NCBI GenBank assembly: GCA_963970005.1
Contig: CAXAMN010027428.1
Coordinates: forward strand, 352,098-416,097
Length of the DNA: 64,000 nucleotides
Source: Durusdinium trenchii
Lineage: Eukaryota > Sar > Dinophyceae > Suessiales > Symbiodiniaceae
Reading direction: 5' to 3'
In this document: positions 1 to 9,917 of the stretch, in pieces
Position numbering within the stretch: the stretch's first letter is position 1
How the letters are laid out: each line of letters opens with the position of its first letter
Translations under genes and position numbers: made by a program
Notes under the pieces: model-generated
Told to the model about the DNA's origin: nothing
The model's database searches: none
The model's input: the letters and a program-made list of their open reading frames with translations, nothing else

Positions 1-1177
1 TAACAGCAGATGAGGACCTTTAGACTTGACGATCTTTCTGAGAGGCCATGACATGCCATTCAAGCCTGGCAGTTTGACTTGGATGGAAATGAGGGCTCGT
101 CATAGCCTCACAATTCCATCGATAGCGAAGAAGAGCATGGATTCGCCGCGCCACAGTCCACCATCGTTCTAGATATGACTCGAAACTCTAGGTACACCAC
201 CATGCTGCACCTTCGCCCTGTTGGGTGAAGGCGCCCAAGACCGTGTCGATCTCCAACGCGGGCCGTCCGGGTTGGCGACCCCCACCGGTCGCTGGTCGGT
301 CAGACGTGCTCCGGTGAGGTGACGGCGCAGACGCGCAGACGTGCTCGGACGAGGGCCAAAGAGAGGTAGCCAAGGGTAGCCAATCAATATTTGTCACTGC
401 AGGATCTGCAGGTATAGTGAGCTCATTTTCTGTTTTCAACATGTAGGCTTTCAGAATTTATAGTTTATAGAGTCAAGTTAATCAAGTGTTATTTGCGCAG
501 ACACAACATGTTCCTCAATCAAGGTCTCCCGGTTTCCCAAAAAGTAACATAAACCATCACTCATGATCACCAATTATTCACTACACTTTTATGCCACCGT
601 GTATTGGGACGCACGAGGTTTTCAGTTTCCCACCAAAGTCATTGCTTGCGACTGACCTGGTCGATGTGGACGATGTGGATTTGAGGTGTGGCGCTCTCTC
701 TCTCTCTCTCACAAGACCAACATCGACATTCATGGCTGTCCCGACATCGACTTGGAGCCAAAAAGACGAGGGTTGTCTTGATTTCTGGCCACACACTGTT
801 CAGCTTGCATGGACATCTTTTTTTGTCACGTCAGGCATTTAACTCTGCTTGTTTGCCTGGAGATGCACGACTTGCAGCTGCTGCAGCATTTGCTGGCAAG
901 TGCATAGAATTGGGGTGTGCCACAAGCATGTTTGCATAAGCATTGTCAGGAAGAGTGAAGATGACGCCTTAACAGACTACAGATTTAACATGATTTAACA
1001 CTATTTTCAGTGGGGGAATTGCAGCCCCTCCTCACATAAGCAGAGTAGACCGGACTACTGTTTAACCCCTCGTACAAAGCTTCAATGGTGTTGGAGGTAG
1101 GCAACATGCGTCCAACAGATTGCATGTGTTGGCTTTAATGTGAACATCCAGAAGCTTTTTCTGGCGCGCCATGCCTC
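1..1177. other. No supported gene upstream of T1
   Basis: Only short frames without splice support were seen. A (CT)n run lies at about 692-711. The T1 promoter must lie here, but no TATA-like or other core element can be singled out. Confidence 0.5.
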
Positions 1178-4100
1178 ATGCCATGGCTGGCCTTCGGACT
1201 TGCTATGGCTGCAGCTTTGGTAGTGGCAGATCCCAAGCTTGCAGTGAACAAATGGAGTGGTTGTGCTGAGGCAGGGACCTGCTGGTTACGCCAGGTCCCT
1301 TGTTGTTTGGAGACGCCTGACCAGTGAACGAGCAGGATAGACCAGTGAAGACTGAGCTGAGCACACCACGACTCGGTCACATGTTTTTTCTTCCAAAACA
1401 TATTGGTCCCAAGAGCTGCACGTGACCGAGCTCAGCAGGTCACACCTGGCAGCCCTTTTCCGCTGTACTTCGAGCCGTGTGCTACAGCAGAGTGGGAGGT
1501 GCTGCTGGACGACAACGACAGTAAGTCGCAGCTCACAGCGAAGCTGACGCTGCCCGAGGAGAGCAGTTTTTTTCTTTCCTTTACAGTTGAAATGGGAGAG
1601 TTCTTTTGGATGTTGATAGATTTTATGGATTCATTGAGTATCAGTATATGAGTATATATATTGTATAATATACATATATACATGTATAACTATATATATA
1701 GACTTGGAAAAAAGATAGAGACGATCATAGTCATAACAAAGCATGTTATATGGAATCCATCATCTAATGTGTATAAATCTATCTATCTATCTAACTAAAG
1801 AGACATACAATGCAACACTGGTTTCTGATCTCCAAATCCTTGACACACTTCACGGCAGTCTTGCTTGTCCCACCTCGCTGCAAGATCGGAGAGGCTAAGA
1901 ACCTGTTGGGCTGCACCGAGCACAAGTTGAACTTCGATGGCAGCATCGTACTACTCCAGCGAGGGGGGTGCTACTTTTCCTGGAAGGCGGTGTCCGTGTC
2001 CACGTGTTCGACGATCGACGCACAGGTCTCTTCGGTCCGGGGAACCACGGTGCGGGGACTCTTTGCTTCAGACCCGTGAAAATTCACTCGATGGAAAGTT
2101 AGGGTTGGTTCATGATGGGTTTCATCCAGTCTTGGACTTGGGGCTGTCTCAATCTGTCTTTTTTTGATGTTTGTGTGACCTGTGAGGTGCTACTGGCTGA
2201 AGCAGCAGGAGCCGGAGCAGTCCTGATTTTCGACACGGCTCCTGTCCAAGTGACAGCCATACTTGCAGTTCCAGGGCCTTTTCCAAATCCCAGGAGGGCA
2301 TTCACAACTTGTTAAATCTTCAAATTTGAGGCTCCGTTGCTGTCACGTGTCCATTTCTTCTTGACCACACAACCCTGACATTGGAGGATTCCTGGCTATT
2401 TGATTTCTCGTTCTCAAGGTGAAGAACTACTGGCAAGATTGGATGCTTTCAAGACAGTTTCGGACCAGTTTCAAGTCTAGTTTTGCTGGAATTTGCAAAC
2501 TTACATTGACAGTGGGCAGTGGGCACAGTGTTTTTTGCTCAAAGGCTTACCCTTGAGTACAAGCCACAGAGCAATTTAGTTTCGAGTTGCATACACGAAT
2601 CTTAAATCAATCACGGGACAAGCTGATTTGCCTTTTCCTTTTCTGCAATGAGCTTAGGATGGTGGTGAGGAGGTCCAAATCCTCTGCAGCTGGAGCCCTG
2701 TAGATGTGTGGTTCAATCTTCCAGAGTCCTCTCGCGAATCCAACGACAGCATCATCTTGCAGAACTATGGGGACGAAGACATGCACTGGGTGGTCGATAT
2801 CATCGACACCAATGCGAGCTTCGAAACGGATCCGTTCTACACGGCACGCTTCAACAAGGAGCAGGCAGTCTTCAACACATCCGAGATGAAGGACCTCGCA
2901 GTCTTTAATACATCCGTCCAGAACTCAGCCTTCTCAAGGGTTCGAGGAAGGCGTCTGTAACTCATTGATTAGACCAGAGACACGAATCATGTGCTGCACG
3001 AAAGCAAGACAATGCAACTGTCACCATGTCAGACCCAAAGCCGCCGACAGAGCAGAAACTCACTTCCCATTCTCAGCCCTCAAGGCAGAGGAATTGGAGC
3101 TGGCAGAGCTGGATGATGACTTCCATCTTCTTAAGATGCCATTTCGATTTCCACATTACCTCGATTTTAAAGAGGACGTCTTTGTGTCTTCGAATGGTCT
3201 CTTGGCTGGAAAACCATTGTTGGATCGGAGTGAGGATCGAAGAGCTGGGCTCTTTTTGGATCTCGCGCTGTTTGAAAAGACTTGATCGAAGTGTGTGGAA
3301 AGTCCCCCGTAGGGCCAGCTTCTTGTGGTGTTTGCATTGTTGCAGCTTCTTTGTAATCTCTTCTCTATGACAAGCAGAAAAAACTAAGCTCTGTGACCAT
3401 CTTTGCGAAAGCTTCTGTCAGCCTGAGGTGTTTTGGTGTTTGATCGTGTCTTCTCCAACATAGTCGGTTCAATTGCTGACTTCGTTGCACCAGCTGCTCT
3501 GATCGCACCCCTATGGGCAGATTTGTTTGGTGGCTCTGTCTCTGGACGAGGCACTGCAGTGTTGCACGGGCAAATTTGCAACTGTGCCACGTCCCGTGTT
3601 GTTGGTCATTGGTGTTGTCGCCTGGCGCGATGAGCACACCAAACACTTCTGCAGCATGTTTTTGGCATGCCGGCGATGAACCTCTGCAAACAAAACTTAA
3701 TTTACTATATATATATACAGTTGTTTTGCACTAGGAACCAAACAACGATGTAAATATCGATGTTTTTGACCCTCAGCAAGCAACACATGTGGTATTTACA
3801 TGTATTTACGATGTTGTACCCCCCCCGAAATCGAGTCTGAGTCGGTCCCTGCGCCAAATCACTGTCAAATCAGGGGCGCGGTGTCCAAAAGCTGCTTCGG
3901 TACCACGCCGACGCCTCCGTTGTAGGGCCTTGTTTCTTCGGTCCGTGCGGGCCAAACCTGACAACAGTGGAGCCCCAAAGGTGCCAAACGTCGCTTTCTG
4001 ACAATTGTTAAAGTATGATGTATATATATATATAACTATAGAGTCCATAGAGAACTATTATCAGTATCATCAGTCTATAGAAATATGGAGTCTATCTATC

Positions 4101-5959
4101 TATTGGAGTCGATCTACGTATAGTATACATATCTGCTCATGTATCACACACTCATATCATCCCCACACTAGTATAGCCCCTTGCTTGGCCCTTTGCTCAT
4201 ATCAACCACTACACATCGCCGGCTCTGACAGAGATGGACACTTGCCCAGATACACATAAGAGACATGGTATGAGATGATACGAATATCATAAACATGTGA
4301 GATGACATGAGTCTATGACACTGTCCTATGAGTATGAGCCTTTTGTGAGATTCGCTTTTGGGCCGTCTTGCGGTTCTCCCACTGGAACGTGCAGGTGACG
4401 TGCAGCGCTTGGTTCTACGCTTCCAGGGCTTTTGGTTGAAGCCAACGGCGACAACGAAGCCATCAGGTCCATTCACCTTTGAAGTTGGCTTGTTGAACGA
4501 CGGTGAGATCCACGTCCGTTGGGACACTTGGTCAGCTTTGGGAGAACGACGGCTTTTTTTTCTGACTGGTGCCCCCCCTGAGATGTAAACACCAGTAGCT
4601 AGACACCACTGCCAGTCCAAGTTTCCAGTTGCAGACTTTCTGACTGCATCCACTACACAAATGGATACATGAACACTTGTTTGAACACTGCAGTTGAATC
4701 CAAACATATCCAAATTCGAAACACACGGTACCATCGCTGCGTACGATGTTCGCCGTCCAGGAAGCGTTCCCCAGCACTGAAGGTTGGCAAGGGCTGGTGC
4801 AAGTGGGCTTGGAGCCTGGCAGCGGAGCCAAAGCGCTGAAGCTCAGTGCTCTCATTCCTTGGTTTCAAGGTCCGCCTCTCAGTGTATCTCTCGTGCCACG
4901 CTTGAAACTTTCAACTTCGCCCAGTCGATTGTCTCCGAAGCAGTTCCTGACCATCAACATTGACATCACCAGCGCTCTTCCCTTTGATTGGCTCTTCTTC
5001 TACGCACAAAAACGTCACCTGGGATCTTGGCATCCACGGCGCAACGTGCGACTGCTGCCCCGAAGCTTTCGCTATGTTTGGGTGCTCAGTGCGTGGGACG
5101 GTGGTCTGCACAGCGGCACCTGTGCCGAGTTCGACGGAGTCCTGCGACGGAGCAGGACTCGTAGATGTGTTGGAAGCGATGGAGAGGACTACAACGAGAG
5201 CTACTGTGTTGGCAGCTGCCTGGACATCTCTGAAGACTTCGATTACCCAATCAAGCACATCTGGAAAGACGGCTACAACAATCGCTGCGAGGACTACCGA
5301 GCTTTGTCTTTCTGCAACGCCACTGGCTATGGGCCGAAATGGCAGAGTTGGTGGGGGAGATTCGAGGATTGGGTCTCCAGTGGCCCTGGTGCTGGTGAGG
5401 CATGTTGTGTTTGTGGTGGAGGTGTCCTCTCCATATCTCCACATGTATCTGAGGAGTGTCCCAGTGTGAAGTGTCCAATCAACTCGCTGGGCCTGAATGT
5501 GCTCCGCGGCTGCAGCTGCCGCGCAGGATTCCAGGGACGGGTGACACCCTTAGCGCAAGATCCATACTACGCAGGACACTGTTCTCCAGTGGCTTGCCCG
5601 AAACATTCATCTGGAGATCATGTAGCAGATGGTTGTGTTTGTGATGAGGGCTACATTGGTAGCATCATCCCATCCAGCGAAGAACCTTTCTTTACAGGTA
5701 GTTGTCAGGCAAAGGCAGCAACAACGTTTACATGGACCACAACCACAAGTGGCAGTACGACAAGCACTACTCAACCAAGCACATCAAGGAGTGCCGGAAC
5801 CTCAACCACATCTATGCACTCATCTCATACTTCCACCAATGGGGCTTTGACCTCTTGGAGACACCCCCGGGTCACTTCAACTAGCTCAAGTTCCACCAGC
5901 CCAGAAAGAACTATGGCTGGAACACCGCTGGAAGGACGAAACGTCCAGTTCTCCAGCAC

Positions 5960-6009
<50 letters not shown>

Positions 6010-7436
6010 CCAAACTTCGAACATCAACTTCACTCCCATCTACATCGACCGAAGTGTCCATCACTTTTACGCAAGGGTCCAGCACCAGCCAGCACCACTC
6101 AGACGCAACTGAGACTACATCCAGCACCCCTCAGATGCAGAGCATCACAAAGACATCGACTTCCTTTACATTTACATCAACCTTTCGACCTCCGACAAGT
6201 TCAACAACTTCCTCTGAACTCTCAACATCACCTCTGAACTTCAGGCAGAACATCTCAACTTCATTTGACATGGTGTCATGGAATCCAAGGACCAGAAGCA
6301 CAAGCTTCGCACTAGCTTCGCACTCAACATCGAGGAAAGGAGCACCGTCACACCCGTCACACCCGACCACGAGCAGGGCGGCCACGAGCACCTTCGAGCA
6401 CAGTCGCGCTTTCACGACATCTCCCAGCGGAGATTTTGAACAACAGGAGCGCGAAGGAGCTGTAGCGGCCAATGTGGAGCAATCTGCGCAGGTGGAAAGG
6501 CCCAAAGAAGTAGGTCTGGACACATCCACCAGTCGCAAGGTATCAGCCTCAGAGTAGATTGCAAAGAAAAGCATGAAAAAGCATATATTATGAATTGGCC
6601 TTGTCCACCAGAGCTTGCTGAAGTGACATAAGCAAGTGATAGCGAGTGTGAGAACTGATGCAGGGTAGACAAAACAGATGATAAAAGGTGTCCAAACAAT
6701 GATGCTGGATGTTGCTGGATGTTGTGAGTTCTCTTTGCTTTCTATCATGCGGTCATAGCGCTGAGCAACCTGAACAAAAAATCATCGAACACAACTACAA
6801 CATACTACTACGTCCTGAAAGATTAACATGGAACCTGAAAACCACGTCGGGTTGTAGAGGAACATCGTCTTCCAACATTTTCCAAACATCCATTTTCAGG
6901 TTAATCTTCCCGGATGGAACCCATTTGGCAAGGTCGCGGCCATGCTGATGCAAGGCTTCAGACCGGGAGGGAGGTCGTCACCAGACCGCGAGCGACGGGG
7001 CGACGGGTTGATGCTTCACCCATGCCGGCTGTGAAGTCAACCTCCCTCACCAAACCATGGCAGGTTGACACCTTTCATATGGAATCTGTTCATTTTCGGT
7101 CCAAGGTCAACCCAGGATTTGACCCACACCCATATGGCTTAAACAAATAGTTACAGACAGCTCAGTCGGAATCCTTTTTTTCGGTCCACTTGGAACTACA
7201 CTATATATATACCTGTTCTCTGTTCAGTGCTCAACAGTTGCCCGGCAGAATCTATGGTGGAAGTTGCAACAGTTGCTTCAAGTGGGATTCTTCGGACCAT
7301 CTTCAATGGAAGATCATGGAAGATCCTCAACGGATGTCAACGTCCCATTTCGTCAGGTTCAGAGAGCTCTGGGCCCTCAGCATCAGCACTGATTGTCATT
7401 CTGCTGATTTTCATGCCTTGCTTAGCCCGAGCCTAA
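1178..7436 (+). CDS. T1: secreted modular surface protein (PA + NIDO-like + ACCxCGGG + EGF-like + Ser/Thr stalk), multi-exon
   Basis: Ten exons are proposed: 1178-1270, 1439 to about 1557, about 1886-1986, 2187-2297, 2658 to about 2928, 3085-3229, 3464-3558, 4406-4579, 4761 to about 6513, and 7357-7436. Exon 1 starts MPWLAFGLAMAAALVVADP, a signal peptide. Exons 3-4 give a PA-like core (VLLQRGGCYFSWK, then AEAAGAGAVLIFD). Exons 6-8 form a NIDO-like beta-sandwich (FRFPHYLDF, VFVSSNG, LIAPLWADL). Exon 9 carries WHPRRNVR, a WVLSAWDGG Trp/Cys module, CEDY, ACCVCGGG, two EGF-like Cys clusters and a Ser/Thr stalk with a poly-Ser run. The last exon codes a hydrophobic tail ending MPCLARA. Seen: frame, motifs and splice sites, with phases agreeing at most joins. 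Known: PA and NIDO-like modules occur in extracellular proteins. Inferred: cell-surface role. The ends of exons 2, 5 and 9 are the least certain; without the last splice the stalk frame stops at 6557. The tandem paralog is T2. Confidence 0.72.
1271..1438 (+). other. T1-specific intron, GC-AG, phase 0
   Basis: Exon flanks read GCT GAG | GCAGGG ... CAGCAG | GTC ACA. Removing 168 bp yields KWSGCAE-VTPGS, matching T2 KWSGCGE-VTSDD, which is uninterrupted between 10001 and 10002. GCAG occurs at both ends. Inside are two inverted-repeat pairs, GGGACCT/AGGTCCC near the 5' end and CTCGGTCAC/GTGACCGAG in the 3' half. Confidence 0.7.
1646..1797. repeat. AT-rich and TATC simple repeats in a T1 intron
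   Basis: TA-rich sequence at about 1646-1702, then tandem TATC at about 1778-1797. Confidence 0.8.
1987..2186 (+). other. T1-specific intron, GC-AG, phase 0
   Basis: TGG AAG | GCGGTG ... CTGTGAG | GTG CTA. Splicing here aligns T1 W-K-V-L-L-A-E residue for residue with T2 W-K-V-V-L-A-E. A GT donor three bases downstream would add one residue. T2 is continuous between 11556 and 11557. Confidence 0.65.
3230..3463 (+). other. T1-specific intron, GT-AG, phase 1
   Basis: CGG A | GTGAGG ... CATAG | TC GGT. It lies inside the NIDO-like module, and T2 encodes the same stretch without interruption at about 12910-12985. Confidence 0.6.
3559..4405 (+). other. T1-specific intron, GT-AG, phase 0, AT-rich
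   Basis: ACT GCA | GTGTTG ... GTGCAG | CGC TTG. It separates GSVSGRGTA from RLVLRFQGF; T2 runs through the equivalent SARKAQDGLTAAVRFEGL in one exon. The intron holds (TA)n at about 4019-4035. An alternative acceptor at 4394 is possible. Confidence 0.5.
4580..4760 (+). other. T1-specific intron, apparent GA-AG, phase 0
   Basis: CCC CCT | GAGATG ... CGTCCAG | GAA GCG joins GAPP to EAFPSTEG in frame. T2 reads GAPADLQDALAAL without a break. No GT or GC in the right phase is available at the 5' border, so a GA donor is the simplest reading. Confidence 0.5.
5957..6009 (+). repeat. AGC microsatellite encoding poly-Ser in the T1 stalk
   Basis: An uninterrupted AGC run codes a serine homopolymer inside the mucin-like stalk of T1. 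Confidence 0.9.
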
Positions 7437-8260
7437 GATGTGATGGGCGACAGAGAGAAATGTGGCGTTTTGAGAAGCCGAGTTTGATTGACAAATGCTC
7501 GAATTCTGCAATCTGCAAGCAGAGTGGGCAGCTTGTATCATTGTATCAGCTGGTCAGATAATATTATCCTGGATCAAAGTTGCTTCAGGCTTGCTTTTGT
7601 GGTGCAGGACGATTCCTGGCAACAAAGGCGCAGCTCATCAGATTTACTGTACCATTTTCCTCCAGTTTTCACTTTTCACCATATCTCGGGATCAAGCATT
7701 GTGATGTAGATATGAATAGAAAGAACTATATAAAATTATATATAAATATGTACATACAAAGATCGATGAAGCAAGCATAACTATAGAAGCTTCGTGTCTT
7801 AGAGTCGCCAGGTCACACGAGTCACACCGCTTCTTCCGGGAACGGAAGCAGCGAGGGACACCGCGGTCCGTGGACCCGTCCGTCCCGGTCCTGTCAGCCC
7901 TTTTGGGAGCCCTGCCGGTCCACCGGTGGTGGTGTGTGCCCCTGTGCGGCATGCAGAGCATGCTGTGAAAGAGGCATGACACATGCCATGCTGTAAAAGA
8001 GGAAAACAAAAGAACCATGGGTCATATTTAAACAGCACTGTTCTGGCTTACTTGATTCGATTCGTACAGCACAGATTTAGGTATGCCGTAGATTCATATG
8101 CATACGGCACTAGATTTGTGAGCGAAAGGGCACACATTCTTTGGACATTCTTCGTAGCAATCCCGATTTCTTTGAGCCATATCCAGATTGATTTATTGCG
8201 CTGATAAAAAATCAGCAGCTTTGCAAATGTTCACCTGGCAGAATTTTTATGTCACTTCAG

Positions 8261-8425
8261 CCACCTCCAGTTTGGACGGTGTCGGAATCTCAGCCTGTCA
8301 AAGATGCAGGTTCGCCAATGCTCCTGGCCTTGTTTGCACCTTCCCTTGTTTCAGGAGACTCAAATGTGGCAATCGTGACCGAAGTTACTCCAACGTCGGA
8401 CATTTCAGCAGTTAACTCCCTGTAA
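8261..8425 (+). CDS. Weak exon-like segment between T1 and T2
   Basis: After CACTTCAG the phase-0 frame PPPVWTVSESQPVKDAG runs 54 codons to TAA with coding-like composition (SNVAIVTEVTPTSD). No family is recognised. It could be part of a small gene with the next two segments, or decayed coding sequence. Confidence 0.3.
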   Translation, partial: PPPVWTVSESQPVKDAGSPMLLALFAPSLVSGDSNVAIVTEVTPTSDISAVNSL

Positions 8426-8998
8426 GAGACGGAAGCAGAAGGGAGGGGAAGAATAGTCGTAGCTTTTAAATGCTTTGAATGCATCTCTGTATCAATCAAT
8501 GCCAGACTTCTCAAAAAAAAGAACGAAAAGCATCGAACAACTGAGGACATCATAGACCTTCTGTTTGACAGATATGCAAAGTCATGCAAAGCCGTTTTTA
8601 CTTCCCTAGGCTGAACTAGGGTGATGCTTTCAATCTTGTTGTGTGCGTGTGTCGTATTCTCTTCCAGTAATAGCTGCGTGATGGTGATTGGTTTCTGTGC
8701 CGCACCAGTGCGCGTTGCGCCATTGGCTTGAAATGGGACATGCTGGAATAAGGATTTGAAGACTGCGAGAGCCAAAAGAAAGCTGCTTTTCACAAGTCCG
8801 ACAGTCCGACAGAACACGAAGTCGGACACAAATACCCTGTGCTGGTCGCATGGAAGACAGGTCGAGAATGCAGCTGAGCAGAACTTGATTGGTTGGGACG
8901 TCCGGGACACCTTCCAAACTTAAAGGGGGGGGCTGAAGGAACTGACCGATAAATACAGTCAAGAAGAACTGAACAATCAGCCCTGGTGTTTGAACCAG

Positions 8999-9135
8999 AA
9001 GCAGATCCGAAGCTGTTTGAAGTTGGGTCTCCAACGGAGAACTCCGCTGTTTCAGCTGAAGCTTCCAGACTTCCAGCTGAGTTGCCATTTTCGAGAACTC
9101 AGCAGGCATCACGCTGTATATTTATGGAGCATTGA
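8999..9135 (+). CDS. Weak exon-like segment between T1 and T2
   Basis: After AACCAG, a phase-1 start gives EADPKLFEVGSPTENSAVSA and continues to TGA. The acidic, Ser-rich composition resembles the preceding segment at 8261. Function unknown. Confidence 0.28.
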
Positions 9136-9603
9136 TTCCAAGCCAATCTCTTTCGCATTTTTGACCATTTTTGTAAGCATCAAACATCATCAATTCTGTT
9201 TGCCTTCATGGCTGCCGTGGAGCTCTACCAGCACCATGTGCGACCATCGTTGCGTGCGTCCCGACCATGCGCAGAACGAGGTCCTAGCAGACAAGGCGGT
9301 GAACTGTGTGTCACTGTCTGACATGTCACTGATCGGACCATGTGTGAAAAAGACACATTTTTTCAAGAGTGCTGTTTTCTTTGTCTTTGTTGGCATTATG
9401 AGCATGTTCTTCAGCCCATGTTACTCGTTGTTTCAGGACTTGCAAAACCAGTCTTGGCCACTGCTGCTGCCTTCTGGTCCAGGTGCCCCGAGAAATTGGG
9501 ATCGATCATGTCAGATCAGCTGTTCTAGCAGTGTCTCAACATCTTCCTGTTTGACGATCCATGGATTCATGGCAATGTTCCAAGTTGAGAGCCGCAAGGG
9601 ATT

Positions 9604-9750
9604 ATGGGCCTGTGTCAGACCAAAAACAGCCTGGCAATCCCTGCTAGCGATCTTGCTCAACCTGCCAAATGGGTCGCTGTGGGATGTGAAACTCGACGAG
9701 ACGCCGTGGACGCTTGCACCTTCCAGTCGTTTGGCTTTGAGGCTTCATGA
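9604..9750 (+). CDS. Short ORF with possible N-acylation motif
   Basis: ATG opens a 48-codon frame starting MGLCQTKNSLAIPAS. Gly2 with Cys4 is the pattern of proteins that are N-myristoylated and palmitoylated. The frame ends DACTFQSFGFEAS before TGA, or could splice at GAG|GCTTCA. It may be the first exon of a small gene or a relic; no downstream partner was found before T2. Confidence 0.28.
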   Translation: MGLCQTKNSLAIPASDLAQPAKWVAVGCETRRDAVDACTFQSFGFEAS

Positions 9751-9917
9751 ACGTGCCACGGACAAAAGCCAATTCTGATGCTCACAAGAGTCAAGAGAAA
9801 AACTGGGAAGGGTCGTAGCTAGCAAGATGAACCAAGCAAGGGACCTCTCCTCATTGAACCCCCAGCAGATAACAGTGTTATCCTATGTTATCCTAGCCGC
9901 TACAGATCGCAGATGAC

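Noticed and set aside
3665..4050. Minus-strand ORF 3806-4048
   Set aside because: Lies in an AT-rich T1 intron; no homolog or splice support.
4168..4855. Minus-strand ORFs of 188 and 107 codons
   Set aside because: They overlap T1 exons 8 and 9, which are confirmed by T2 alignment.
5825..6748. Minus-strand ORFs, including a poly-Leu run
   Set aside because: Antisense of the T1 stalk and its AGC microsatellite.
8290..9112. Minus-strand ORFs of 206 and 160 codons
   Set aside because: No recognisable motif or splice sites; + strand segments here are slightly more coding-like, though also weak.
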